A stretch of DNA of 30,688 nucleotides from a virus. Shown here in pieces: positions 23,060 through 28,696 of the stretch; within the stretch, counting starts at the first letter, position 1; every line of letters begins with the position of its first letter. The notes below the pieces were generated by a model that ran no database searches, had not been told where the DNA came from, and saw only the letters and a program-made list of their open reading frames with translations. The DNA is taken from positions 1 to 30,688 of IMG/VR virus record IMGVR_UViG_3300032241_000518; one strand, 5' to 3'. The translations under genes and the position numbers were made by a program.

Positions 23060-23367
23060 TGCTGCCGCTACGTTGGCAAGACCGGGCTGCGTGCAAGGGA
23101 GAAGACACGGCGGCGTTTTACCTCGACGCTGCGGACTATCCCGACGAGATAGAGCGCCTGCGCAACATCTGTCGCACCTGCCCGGTTCTTGCCGATTGTG
23201 GCGAGTATGCGCTCAAATACGAGTCATGGGGCTTTTGGGCTGGCATGACCGTGTCGGAGCGTAGAAGAATCAGAAGTCGGGAAGGGATCGCGAAGGTCTC
23301 TATTCGCAACGCACATCTAGCACTATTACCGGGAAGACAAGATGAAAAAACTATGGGAACACCCTGA
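23059..23367 (+). CDS. whiB: WhiB-family transcription regulator
   Basis: 102 aa from ATG 23059 (GTG 23056 would add one residue). Numbered from the GTG, four cysteines at 13, 39, 42 and 48 (AACKGED ... NICRTCPVLADCGEYAL) have the C...CxxCx5C spacing that binds a [4Fe-4S] cluster, followed by the GFWAGMT turn (usually GvWGG) that contacts sigma factor. A basic tail (RRRIRSREG) follows. Such proteins are confined to actinobacteria and their phages; phage versions can redirect host sigmaA transcription. It supports the host assignment. Confidence 0.9.
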   Translation: MLPLRWQDRAACKGEDTAAFYLDAADYPDEIERLRNICRTCPVLADCGEYALKYESWGFWAGMTVSERRRIRSREGIAKVSIRNAHLALLPGRQDEKTMGTP

Positions 23368-23518
23368 GACCGGGATCATTCTCTGCGACCGTCATGGGCC
23401 AAGAGTTCGTGACCCTCAGGAGTGGATCGACGTAAGTGACCATCGAGTCCAGGCGCACGTCGAGGCGTACGGCTCTGAGCTCGAATGCGACGAGTGTGCA
23501 TTGCGAGCCGCATCGTGA
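23342..23518 (+). CDS. Small CH/CC zinc-site protein (58 aa)
   Basis: 58 aa from ATG 23342 with SD gggaag, inside the end of whiB. Sequence has Cys-x2-His (ILCDRHGP) and Cys-x2-Cys (LECDECAL), a likely treble-clef or zinc-ribbon-like site, separated by EWIDVSDHRVQAHVEAYG. Stop overlaps the initiator start (GTGA). No family recognised; its position directly before the replication initiator suggests it accompanies replication (inference). Confidence 0.6.
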   Translation: MKKLWEHPETGIILCDRHGPRVRDPQEWIDVSDHRVQAHVEAYGSELECDECALRAAS

Positions 23519-24306
23519 GTGACGAAGCACGCGCCTACGTGAAGCAGTTCAGCCCGTACAGGAACTCAACCTTCTGGGTTCATTACGCACTGGCGGACAT
23601 CGCAAACGCTCAGCATGGCTACGAGCTCTGGGTCGCAGACGATCACCTCATGGCCGAATGGCCGTTCAGCCGATCCTCGATTCACTCGGCTTACTCAGAA
23701 CTTGTCCGAGCCGGATTCCTGACAGTTATCGAGGCCGCCCAGCCCGGTCGCCGGACTCGCTACCGCTTCGAGTTTATCGAGGTCGAAGAGGCAAGACCGT
23801 GTCCGATGTCGTCCAAAGTTCGGACGACATCAGGTCTAGGGTCGTCCAAAGTTCGGACGACGTCGTCCAAAGTCTGGAATCAAGACCTATATATAGAACA
23901 GAAAGAAACAGAACTTTCTCGCGACGAAATCTTCGACGCACTCATCGAGGTTTGCGGTCTCAACGCTAAACGCCTGACGGCGTCAGCAAGAGGACCGCTC
24001 AATCGAGCAGTCAAAGAACTGCGCGCGGTCGGCGCCACTGAGGACTCGATTCGAGCCGCAGCGAAGGCCTATCGCAAGAAATGGCCGGAGATGGCTATTT
24101 CGCCTTCTGCCGTATCCAAGCACTATGCCGCCTTCTCGACCCTAAAGGCCGTCAGAACGCAAAATAGCGACCTCTCAGGGCAAACTTGCGAGGCGTGTGA
24201 CGGCACAGGATTCGAGCGGCCTGACATAGAATTAGGCGTGGCGACACTCACGCGCTGCAAGTCGTGTCGAGGTATGGGACTGGCGATGGCCGGGGGAGTG
24301 TCCTAG
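23515..24306 (+). CDS. Replication initiator (winged-helix O-like protein)
   Basis: 263 aa, GTG 23515 (overlapping the previous TGA; the open frame upstream has no SD). Residues ~1-95 fit a winged helix of phage replication/replisome-organizer proteins: PYRNSTFWVHYALADIANAQ, ADDHLMAEWPFSRSSIHSAY, SELVRAGFLTVIE, then a wing (GRRTRYRFEF). Residues ~97-120 are low-complexity Ser/Lys/Arg/Thr encoded by the iteron-like DNA. Residues ~140-225 (DALIEVCGLNAKRLTASARG, PLNRAVKELRAVGATEDSIR) are typical of actinophage initiators' second domain. The end has a DnaJ-like CEACDGTG ... CKSCRGMG zinc motif. It probably binds the origin within its own gene and recruits the host helicase/primase. Confidence 0.82.
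   Translation: MSDEARAYVKQFSPYRNSTFWVHYALADIANAQHGYELWVADDHLMAEWPFSRSSIHSAYSELVRAGFLTVIEAAQPGRRTRYRFEFIEVEEARPCPMSSKVRTTSGLGSSKVRTTSSKVWNQDLYIEQKETELSRDEIFDALIEVCGLNAKRLTASARGPLNRAVKELRAVGATEDSIRAAAKAYRKKWPEMAISPSAVSKHYAAFSTLKAVRTQNSDLSGQTCEACDGTGFERPDIELGVATLTRCKSCRGMGLAMAGGVS
23805..23873 (+). repeat. Iteron-like palindromes in the initiator gene
   Basis: Three direct copies of GTCGTCCAAAGT at 23808-23819, 23841-23852 and 23862-23873. The first is the arm of a perfect 10-bp inverted repeat (GATGTCGTCC, loop of 7, GGACGACATC; 23805-23831). The second has a 7-bp inverted repeat GTCGTCC/GGACGAC with the same loop aaagttc (23841-23861). The third is a half site. Spacings of 33 and 21 bp are close to whole helical turns. 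They encode the linker of the initiator. Confidence 0.8.
23805..23925 (+). other. Putative replication origin (iterons plus AT-rich tract)
   Basis: The iterons at 23805-23873 are followed directly by an unusually AT-rich stretch (~23878-23922) that includes the palindrome CTATATATAG (about 23887-23896) and an AGAAAG...CTTTCT inverted repeat. Iterons and an unwinding region within the initiator gene is the lambda-O-type arrangement. The region stands out from its GC-rich surroundings. Confidence 0.65.
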
Positions 24307-24339
24307 CGTGGACATCCCGGCACGAAAGGAGCCTGCATT

Positions 24340-24362
24340 GGACGACTGAGCAACCGGACGAC
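24340..24362 (+). repeat. Paired GGACGACT repeats in the gap after the initiator
   Basis: GGACGACT occurs at 24340-24347 and 24356-24363 in the 168-bp gap 24307-24474. GGACGAC is the half site of the iterons at 23.8 kb, so these may be extra binding sites. The gap otherwise shows no gene and no AT-rich promoter; only tiny ORFs without SD are present. Confidence 0.3.
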
Positions 24363-24474
24363 TAAACGCCTGCCAACTCTCCAGCGCCGCGAGCGCACGA
24401 CGAAAGTGTCGAGAGAGTCCAACCACGAAACACCGGCATGAAGGGCGCCGTCCTCCCCGAGCAAAGGAGTCCAC

Positions 24475-24873
24475 ATGCGCGTTCGCGCCTCCATCATCAC
24501 AGCCTTATTCCTTCTATCGCTTGGCGTCTCACTGATCGCCAGCAACCCAGCAGCAGCGGCGAAACATCGTTATCACCGCAGCAGCTCGAACTTCCCGGTC
24601 GTCGTCTTCGTGATGCCAGTGACGACATCGACCGTTTCGACCCTACCTGCCGACTACGCAGCCTGGACTCGCGTCGCAAACTGCGAAGAGGGTGGATGGA
24701 TCGGCTACTCAGGCCCGGCCTACCCGGACAGCCTCGGCATCAACGCGACGAACTGGTACGCGTTCGGCGGCGGCTCAGACGTGTCGCCAGTCGCACAGAT
24801 CGCAGTCGCCGACCGTCTCATCGAGGCCACTGGCTCTTCGATTCCTGACCAGAACGGCTGCGCAGCATGGTGA
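24475..24873 (+). CDS. Secreted Rpf-like / transglycosylase-like protein
   Basis: 132 aa. N-terminal signal peptide: MRVR, hydrophobic core (ASIITALFLLSLGVSLIA), then a likely cleavage in SNPAAAAK. Mature part: low-complexity His/Ser/Thr linker, then ~74 aa with WTRVANCEEGGWIGYSGPAY, SLGINATNWYAFGG and DQNGCAAW, the pattern of the Rpf/transglycosylase-like domain (W..va.CE..gW.......G.LGi...nW..fGG). The glutamate of NCEEGGW would be catalytic in muralytic Rpf proteins. SD aaaggag. Host-cell-wall remodelling is a plausible role; a virion or lysis part is less likely given its place among early genes. Confidence 0.8.
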   Translation: MRVRASIITALFLLSLGVSLIASNPAAAAKHRYHRSSSNFPVVVFVMPVTTSTVSTLPADYAAWTRVANCEEGGWIGYSGPAYPDSLGINATNWYAFGGGSDVSPVAQIAVADRLIEATGSSIPDQNGCAAW

Positions 24874-24901
24874 AAAGCCACAAAATACCGGCACTTTCAA
24901 G

Positions 24902-24947
24902 AAATGTCATCAAAACTATTGACATCTCTAGACAACGCAACTAGAAC
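24902..24947 (+). promoter_or_regulatory. Early promoter P2, near-copy of P1
   Basis: TTGACA at 24919-24924, 17-nt spacer identical to that of P1, and TAGAAC at 24942-24947, followed by the same taagaca. AAATGTC (24902-24908) resembles the box upstream of P1. The predicted start is near 24954, exactly at an ATG, so a leaderless mRNA is possible; a second start with SD lies at 24987. Confidence 0.75.
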
Positions 24948-24986
24948 TAAGACATGGCAACAACGCCAACCGGGAAGGAGACCCCG

Positions 24987-25214
24987 ATGAGTAACAAGAA
25001 GCGAGTTGAGCAGCACGTTGCACTGGCTAAAGGCGACATCGTCAAGATCAAAGGCGAGTCGGGCGCAAAGTTCGTCGTCATGTGGATCGACGAGTTCGAG
25101 GATGTAGAGCGTCCTGCGGAAGTCACGGTCGTGGGCGGCTCAAGCGGTCGCAAAGCGTGGCGCACATTCGAGGCAAGCAAGGCAACCAAGCAAAAGAAGG
25201 GAACGATCCGATGA
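24987..25214 (+). CDS. Hypothetical protein, first gene of second early operon
   Basis: 75 aa from ATG 24987 with SD aaggaga 6 nt upstream; ATG 24954 in the same frame (adds MATTPTGKETP) would be a leaderless start from P2. Sequence has a beta-barrel-like core (HVALAKGDIVKIKGESGAKF, VVMWIDEFEDVERPAEVTVV) reminiscent of KOW/SH3-like small proteins, and a basic end (KATKQKKGTIR). Probably nucleic-acid binding; not recognised. Confidence 0.65.
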   Translation: MSNKKRVEQHVALAKGDIVKIKGESGAKFVVMWIDEFEDVERPAEVTVVGGSSGRKAWRTFEASKATKQKKGTIR

Positions 25215-25420
25215 TCGACACGGAAGCAACATTCAGCAAAGAAACAGGCCCGATGGTCTTCATTGTTAGTGACGTAGAGCCGATTCAGAACGGCCCGGAC
25301 TGGCAACTCGAAGGACTCAATCTTGACGATGCACTTTATCTCGCCATCCAGTTATTGAACTCGATCGAGGCCGCCAAGATCATGGACCGAGTTCATGGCG
25401 TCGAGAGGGGCGTGGCATGA
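25211..25420 (+). CDS. Hypothetical acidic protein (69 aa)
   Basis: 69 aa, ATG 25211 overlapping the previous stop (ATGA). MIDTEATFSKETGPMVFIVS is followed by a beta strand and a helix (LDDALYLAIQLLNSIEAAKI). A similar layout occurs in small phage proteins of unknown function. The tight overlap with both neighbours places it in the P2 operon. Confidence 0.6.
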   Translation: MIDTEATFSKETGPMVFIVSDVEPIQNGPDWQLEGLNLDDALYLAIQLLNSIEAAKIMDRVHGVERGVA

Positions 25421-25773
25421 GCGACATGATGACTTCACTCTTCGACATTCTTTGGGAAAACACGAAAATGCTCGCAGACACTGTCGAGATAACTACCGCC
25501 GAAGCAATTGAGCGAGCCGACGAACACGCAGACCCTGAGTGGAAAAAGCAAGCACGTCAAGCCATCAAGCGCGCTGCGGCACTGGGCGAGTTCACGACCG
25601 ACGATGTGTGGCTCCAGCTCGAAGGCGTCGAGGCTCCGCACGAACCTCGCGCATTGGGCGCACTCATCCGAGAGGCGAGGAAGAACGGACTTATCGTGGC
25701 GACTGGCCGCTACCGGAAATCGAGTCGGGTCGAGTGTCACGGAAACCCCAAGATGATTTGGAGAGCAGCATGA
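25417..25773 (+). CDS. Winged-helix-type early protein
   Basis: 118 aa (ATGA overlap). Residues ~45-118 give the recurrent actinophage pattern: QARQAIKRAAALGEFTTDDV, APHEPRALGALIREARKNGL, VATGRYRKSSRVECHGNPKM, IW. It reads as a winged helix (FTTDDVW..L, PRALGALIREARKNGLI, then a wing). Proteins with this 'EPRALGA...KS.R..CHGNP' signature are widespread in phages and prophages without an assigned job; DNA binding is likely. Confidence 0.7.
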   Translation: MSDMMTSLFDILWENTKMLADTVEITTAEAIERADEHADPEWKKQARQAIKRAAALGEFTTDDVWLQLEGVEAPHEPRALGALIREARKNGLIVATGRYRKSSRVECHGNPKMIWRAA

Positions 25774-25949
25774 CCATTGAAGACTGGTTCAGCAAGATCG
25801 GCAACAAGAGCGCAAGGATGGAGGATGTGTGGAAGCACTCACGAATCCGCACACGCCGATGCCACGAATGCGACGAAGTGCTCGGCCCAGACGAAGACTT
25901 CACACTCTGCGACTTGTGCTGGCCAATAGAGGAAGGAGACAACCCATGA
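25770..25949 (+). CDS. Small zinc-finger protein (59 aa)
   Basis: 59 aa from ATG 25770 (overlap with TGA). Zinc site CxxC...CxxC: RCHECDEVLG and LCDLCWPI, spaced by PDEDFT. The N-terminus is short and helical (MTIEDWFSKIG). A zinc ribbon for nucleic-acid or protein contact; function unknown. It ends in an overlap with the next gene whose SD (ggaaggaga) it contains. Confidence 0.6.
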   Translation: MTIEDWFSKIGNKSARMEDVWKHSRIRTRRCHECDEVLGPDEDFTLCDLCWPIEEGDNP

Positions 25950-26170
25950 AGCCAACTGTCAACGATTACGTCGAGTTTGAGGGAGAAATCCTGAAAGTCC
26001 TTTCGATCGACGTTTATAGCGGCGAAGGAAAGCCGGCGATTATCACAGCCGTTCGAGATGACCTGCGCGGCGCTGAGCTCCGCAACGCCATCCAGAAACG
26101 AATCAACGTGGACAGGATCACACGCACCATTTCACGCCGAACGGTCAAGAAATGGAGGCAGGCAGCATGA
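25946..26170 (+). CDS. Hypothetical small beta/helix protein (74 aa)
   Basis: 74 aa from ATG 25946 with strong SD. Begins with a small beta domain (VNDYVEFEGEILKVLSIDVY) and ends with a basic helix (RTVKKWRQAA). The 'v.dyVeyeG..lkVl.id..' opening is shared by many small phage proteins; probably binds nucleic acid or a host protein. Coupled to both neighbours (ATGA). Confidence 0.6.
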   Translation: MKPTVNDYVEFEGEILKVLSIDVYSGEGKPAIITAVRDDLRGAELRNAIQKRINVDRITRTISRRTVKKWRQAA

Positions 26171-26385
26171 GAGAAGACCTGAGCGGCTACTCAAAGCCAT
26201 TGTGGACGACGAAACGGTTTATCCAGATACGTGGTGAACGCTCAATCGCAGGCACTCGTTACATCTTGCAACAGGCAGCAGATCGACTGGCCGAGTATGT
26301 CGGCTCGTCCCCTCAGGCGGACGAAGGCACCGTCGCACTTATCGAACAGCTCGACCTTCTGCGTCGAGACATTATGGAAAGGTAG
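26167..26385 (+). CDS. Hypothetical helical protein (72 aa)
   Basis: 72 aa, ATG 26167 overlapping the previous TGA. Largely helical: YILQQAADRLAEYVGSSPQA and VALIEQLDLLRRDIMER suggest a helical hairpin. No family recognised. Its stop codon TAG is also the first three bases of the -10-like TAGACT before the next gene. Confidence 0.55.
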   Translation: MREDLSGYSKPLWTTKRFIQIRGERSIAGTRYILQQAADRLAEYVGSSPQADEGTVALIEQLDLLRRDIMER

Positions 26386-26388
26386 ACT
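26383..26388 (+). promoter_or_regulatory. -10-like TAGACT, leaderless start for 26396
   Basis: TAGACT ends 7 nt before the ATG at 26396, the distance expected if transcription starts at the A of the start codon. One of four such sites; see 27531, 27912 and 29986. A weak gaaagg at 26377-26382 could act as an SD but is too far from the ATG. Confidence 0.4.
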
Positions 26389-26395
26389 CGGAATC

Positions 26396-26656
26396 ATGTC
26401 AGAACGACACCACAAAGGCGGCATTGCTTCGACCCACAGCATCGAACAAATCACGCAGGCCTACGAACACGGCGACTACGACTCATCATCGGCCCCAGTC
26501 ATCGCCTCGCTTCTAAAGCGCATCGAGGTGTACGAAACCGCGCTGGCCTATCGCAAGCGTCAAATCAACATTCTGATCGACTCATGGGAACAACTTTTCG
26601 GCGCCAGGAACACTCCTGATCGTGACCTCTTCAACGAAGAGATGTGGTCGGAATGA
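26396..26656 (+). CDS. Hypothetical helical protein (86 aa)
   Basis: 86 aa from ATG 26396. It has SIEQITQAYEHGDYDSSSAP and a coiled-coil-like middle (VIASLLKRIEVYETALAYRK, RQINILIDSWEQLFGA) with an acidic end. No motif recognised. Probably leaderless or coupled weakly to the preceding gene; overlaps the next gene by ATGA. Confidence 0.55.
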   Translation: MSERHHKGGIASTHSIEQITQAYEHGDYDSSSAPVIASLLKRIEVYETALAYRKRQINILIDSWEQLFGARNTPDRDLFNEEMWSE

Positions 26657-26775
26657 GCAAGCGGACTCCCGGCAGTAAGTACGCAATGAAAGCCGGAAAG
26701 AAGCGTTACCTTGAAGAGCGTGCGCGTTACCGGGCGAAACTGGCTCGACGTGCAGCACTAAAGGAGACAGAGTGA
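26653..26775 (+). CDS. Small highly basic protein (40 aa)
   Basis: 40 aa from ATG 26653 (ATGA overlap). About 15 of 40 residues are Lys/Arg (MSKRTPGSKYAMKAGKKRYL, then EERARYRAKLARRAA). A nucleic-acid-binding peptide, perhaps a ribosome- or RNA-associated effector. Ends in LKETE with an embedded strong SD (aaaggagac) for a possible next micro-ORF at 26772. Confidence 0.55.
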   Translation: MSKRTPGSKYAMKAGKKRYLEERARYRAKLARRAALKETE

Positions 26776-26822
26776 GCGACTACCCCATAACAGGTCTGAC
26801 GCCGGAAGCAGTCAGATCATGA
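26772..26822 (+). CDS. Micro-ORF of 16 codons with strong SD (doubtful)
   Basis: GTG 26772 overlaps the previous stop and lies 5-6 nt after aaggag (26761-26766). It would encode MSDYPITGLTPEAVRS. The strong SD is the main evidence; the length is too short to judge coding quality. It could be a remnant of a deleted gene, given the promoter region that follows. Confidence 0.25.
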   Translation: MSDYPITGLTPEAVRS

Positions 26823-26853
26823 GTTCACCCCACTCCTAGCCCACTCCATCGGA

Positions 26854-26891
26854 CCAAATGTCTTTACATTTTGACTTTTCTCGTTCATTAT
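26854..26891 (+). promoter_or_regulatory. Early promoter P3 with CCAAATGTC box
   Basis: In the AT-rich gap 26823-26964: the box CCAAATGTC (26854-26862) directly abuts TTTACA (26863-26868), with a 17-nt spacer and CATTAT (26886-26891). The box-to--35 geometry is the same as in P1, but spacer and -10 differ. An alternative TTGACT (26871-26876) overlaps. It would drive 26965 onward; a leader of ~70 nt with SD aaagga remains. Confidence 0.65.
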
Positions 26892-26964
26892 CGGTCTTAA
26901 AGGTAAAAACGTCAAAACACCTAACACGCAAAAGCCAATTTCAGGCAACGCCAAAGGAAACGAC

Positions 26965-27147
26965 ATGAGTGAGTTTGATTCAGTAACCATTCCAGAGCAG
27001 GTCGAGACGATCACGATCCCGCGCGCCGAATATGCGGCTCTCTGCGAAATCGCCTCGATTGCTGAAATGTATTTACGGACTGGAAATCCCGACCTCGCCG
27101 CCGAGCTGCGTGACGCCGTTCTGAAGAATCAAGCGTGGACGGACTAA
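26965..27147 (+). CDS. Hypothetical protein (60 aa), first gene behind P3
   Basis: 60 aa, SD caaagga before ATG 26965. Contains TITIPRAEYAALCEIASIAE and MYLRTGNPDLAAELRDAVLK. The 'i.iPraEYaaL' motif followed by an acidic helix is common among small phage proteins. Not assigned. Confidence 0.6.
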   Translation: MSEFDSVTIPEQVETITIPRAEYAALCEIASIAEMYLRTGNPDLAAELRDAVLKNQAWTD

Positions 27148-27148
27148 C

Positions 27149-27529
27149 GTGCGGAACATGGAGACCGACACCTCATCCGGCAGCCCAGCGTACTTCGACC
27201 TGCTCTTTCAACTGGCAGAGATTCACAGCACCAAATCAGCCGACTACGGAATCCGTGACCTCGAAGATGTTGGCTATGCAGACGATCCACTGGCGAACTA
27301 CCGCACCTCGCCGGACTGGGGGACTCCGGCATGGATCGGCGCTCTCATTCGAGCCGACGACAAGCGTCGCCGACTCATCACCTACGCAATGCGCGGCGAA
27401 TTGGCGAACGAATCCGTCATGGACGCCTTCCTCGACTACGCATCCCACATCCTCATCGCCTGCGTTCTTTGGCAGGAAGACATCGACGACTTCGAAATAG
27501 AGGCAACCCTTGACGACCTCGACGATTGA
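27149..27529 (+). CDS. All-alpha NTP-pyrophosphohydrolase-like / DUF1599-type protein
   Basis: 126 aa from GTG 27149 (ATG 27158 possible). Key elements: LFQLAEIHSTKSADYGIRD (helix with His-x3-Lys-x2-Asp-Tyr-Gly), DPLANYRTSPDWGTPAWIGA, LIRADDKRRRLITYAMRGEL, then NESVMDAFLDYASHILIACV. The E..H..K..DYG plus a second D..D helix is the metal-binding pattern of the MazG/dUTPase-like all-alpha superfamily and the DUF1599 family. It may clean up or modify nucleotides for phage DNA synthesis. Confidence 0.7.
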   Translation: MRNMETDTSSGSPAYFDLLFQLAEIHSTKSADYGIRDLEDVGYADDPLANYRTSPDWGTPAWIGALIRADDKRRRLITYAMRGELANESVMDAFLDYASHILIACVLWQEDIDDFEIEATLDDLDD

Positions 27530-27530
27530 C

Positions 27531-27536
27531 TAGCCT
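27531..27536 (+). promoter_or_regulatory. -10-like TAGCCT, leaderless start for VRR-NUC gene
   Basis: TAGCCT (TANNNT) ends 6 nt before ATG 27543, which has no SD. The following ctcgg resembles that after TAGACT at 26383. Confidence 0.35.
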
Positions 27537-27542
27537 CGGCAC

Positions 27543-27887
27543 ATGGCCGACAAGATCACCGAAGCAGAGTTCCAAGCCCAGATCATCGACGCTGCGCATC
27601 TCATGGGCTATCGGGTCGCTCACTTTCGTCCTGCGCAGAACTCCCGAGGCCAATGGCGCACGCCAGTCGCAGCCGATGGCAAAGGCTTCCCCGACCTCGT
27701 TCTCGTCCGACCCGACTGGAACAATCGAGGCAGGCCGCCACGCATGGTCTTCGCCGAGTTGAAGTCATCGACTGGGCGACTCTCGACTGACCAGGCAGCG
27801 TGGATCGACGACCTCATCAGCGCAGGCGTCGAAGCCTACATCTGGCGTCCGAAAGACTGGGACGACATTCTTGACATTCTCAGATAA
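27543..27887 (+). CDS. VRR-NUC nuclease
   Basis: 114 aa. Matches the VRR-NUC (PD-(D/E)XK-type) fold: TEAEFQAQIIDAAHLMGYRV, then AHFRPAQNSRGQWRTPV, GFPDLVLVRPDW (catalytic Asp in the PD), MVFAELKSSTGRLSTDQAAW (catalytic ExK) and VEAYIWRPKDWDDI. Stand-alone phage VRR-NUCs cleave branched or other DNA structures and suit Holliday-junction resolution during recombination/packaging with ERF. No SD is present; a -10-like TAGCCT is properly placed for leaderless translation. Confidence 0.87.
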   Translation: MADKITEAEFQAQIIDAAHLMGYRVAHFRPAQNSRGQWRTPVAADGKGFPDLVLVRPDWNNRGRPPRMVFAELKSSTGRLSTDQAAWIDDLISAGVEAYIWRPKDWDDILDILR

Positions 27888-27911
27888 TCACGCTGCGTTG
27901 CATCCATAACC

Positions 27912-27917
27912 TAGACT
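27912..27917 (+). promoter_or_regulatory. -10-like TAGACT, leaderless start for 27925
   Basis: TAGACT ends 7 nt before ATG 27925, in the 37-nt gap after the VRR-NUC gene. No SD. The block ataacctaga-c-tcg here matches ataacctaga-g-tcg after the capsid gene (4387-4400) except for one base. Confidence 0.4.
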
Positions 27918-27924
27918 CGATGGC

Positions 27925-28107
27925 ATGGGTGAGACCTTCTATTGCCAGCGATGCAAGACCACGACACACCACAAGGACGCGCCGAACGACAAAGTGCGCT
28001 GCGTGCCATGTGGTCTCATTAGATCGAGACCGTGTTCGCATGACCTGATCGAAGCCGACTCCTACGGTCACGTCTCTTGCACTGATTGTCGGATGACCTT
28101 CGCATGA
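27925..28107 (+). CDS. Zinc-finger protein (60 aa)
   Basis: 60 aa. Three cysteine pairs: FYCQRCKTTTHH, RCVPCGLI and SCTDCRMTF, with nearby histidines (HHKDAP; CSHDL), so at least one, perhaps two, zinc ribbons. Ends in overlap (ATGA) with the HNH gene. Probably a nucleic-acid-binding accessory; no family recognised. Confidence 0.65.
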   Translation: MGETFYCQRCKTTTHHKDAPNDKVRCVPCGLIRSRPCSHDLIEADSYGHVSCTDCRMTFA

Positions 28108-28457
28108 GGCAGGTGAGCAAGAAACGCCAGAGCCAGTTATGGCAGCGCGTGGAACTGCGCATCGAGCAGCTTGAAAAGTTCCCGAACTGCGAAGCCAAGT
28201 TTCAAGGGTGCGGAGGCCGAGCGACAGACGTTCACGAAATCATCAACCGCTCTCAGCGATCGACCTCATGGATTGAACCTGAACTCTTCTGCTCGCTCTG
28301 CCGTTCCTGCCATCAGTGGATCACAGTCCATCCAGCGTTCGCCAAGCGTCACGGCTACACGCTCTCGAACTGGCAGTTCGTCCCCGAGATACTCGCCAAA
28401 GCGAAGAAGGCTCGAAAGGCCTGCCACAATCGAGACTGTCTAGAGGATCACTTATGA
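28104..28457 (+). CDS. HNH endonuclease
   Basis: 117 aa from ATG 28104 (a TTG at 28086 is open but overlaps the zinc-finger gene more). HNH/zinc layout: CEAKFQGCGGRATDVHEIIN with the catalytic His of the VHEI element, then LFCSLCRSCHQWITVHPAFA with the second CxxC and H. Basic N-terminus (KKRQSQLWQRVELRI). HNH proteins near terminase genes often help packaging-associated cleavage in phages; the gene lies ~1.9 kb before TerS, so this is possible. Confidence 0.82.
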   Translation: MRQVSKKRQSQLWQRVELRIEQLEKFPNCEAKFQGCGGRATDVHEIINRSQRSTSWIEPELFCSLCRSCHQWITVHPAFAKRHGYTLSNWQFVPEILAKAKKARKACHNRDCLEDHL

Positions 28458-28696
28458 TGCCGCCACGCACGCCAGTCGAGAAAATCGCAGCGATGACGAC
28501 CGCCGAAATCATCCTCGACGCCTACAACACATCACTCCAGGCGCTCAATGCGACCCTCGCTCTCACGAATGAATCCATGCACGATTCCTGCTTTCGCACG
28601 TTCAACGAACTAGCCGAAGCGATGAAACATCTTGGTCATGCGTACTCAGTCATGCTCGCAAACGTCGGCGAAGGGAGCCTCGATGAAAAAAGTTGA
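28454..28696 (+). CDS. Hypothetical helical protein (80 aa)
   Basis: 80 aa, ATG 28454 (ATGA overlap; second ATG at 28457). PVEKIAAMTTAEIILDAYNT, SLQALNATLALTNESMHDSC and FNELAEAMKHLGHAYSVM make a helical bundle without recognisable motif. It overlaps the start of the methyltransferase gene by 14 nt, whose SD (cgaaggga) lies inside it. Confidence 0.6.
   Translation: MMPPRTPVEKIAAMTTAEIILDAYNTSLQALNATLALTNESMHDSCFRTFNELAEAMKHLGHAYSVMLANVGEGSLDEKS

Noticed and set aside
23808-23873. Three spaced repeats as a CRISPR-like array
   Set aside because: Repeats are 12 bp, spacings of 9 and 21 bp, and they lie inside a coding gene; iterons explain them better.
24308-24349. 13-codon ORF starting GTG after the initiator gene
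   Set aside because: No SD and too short to support.
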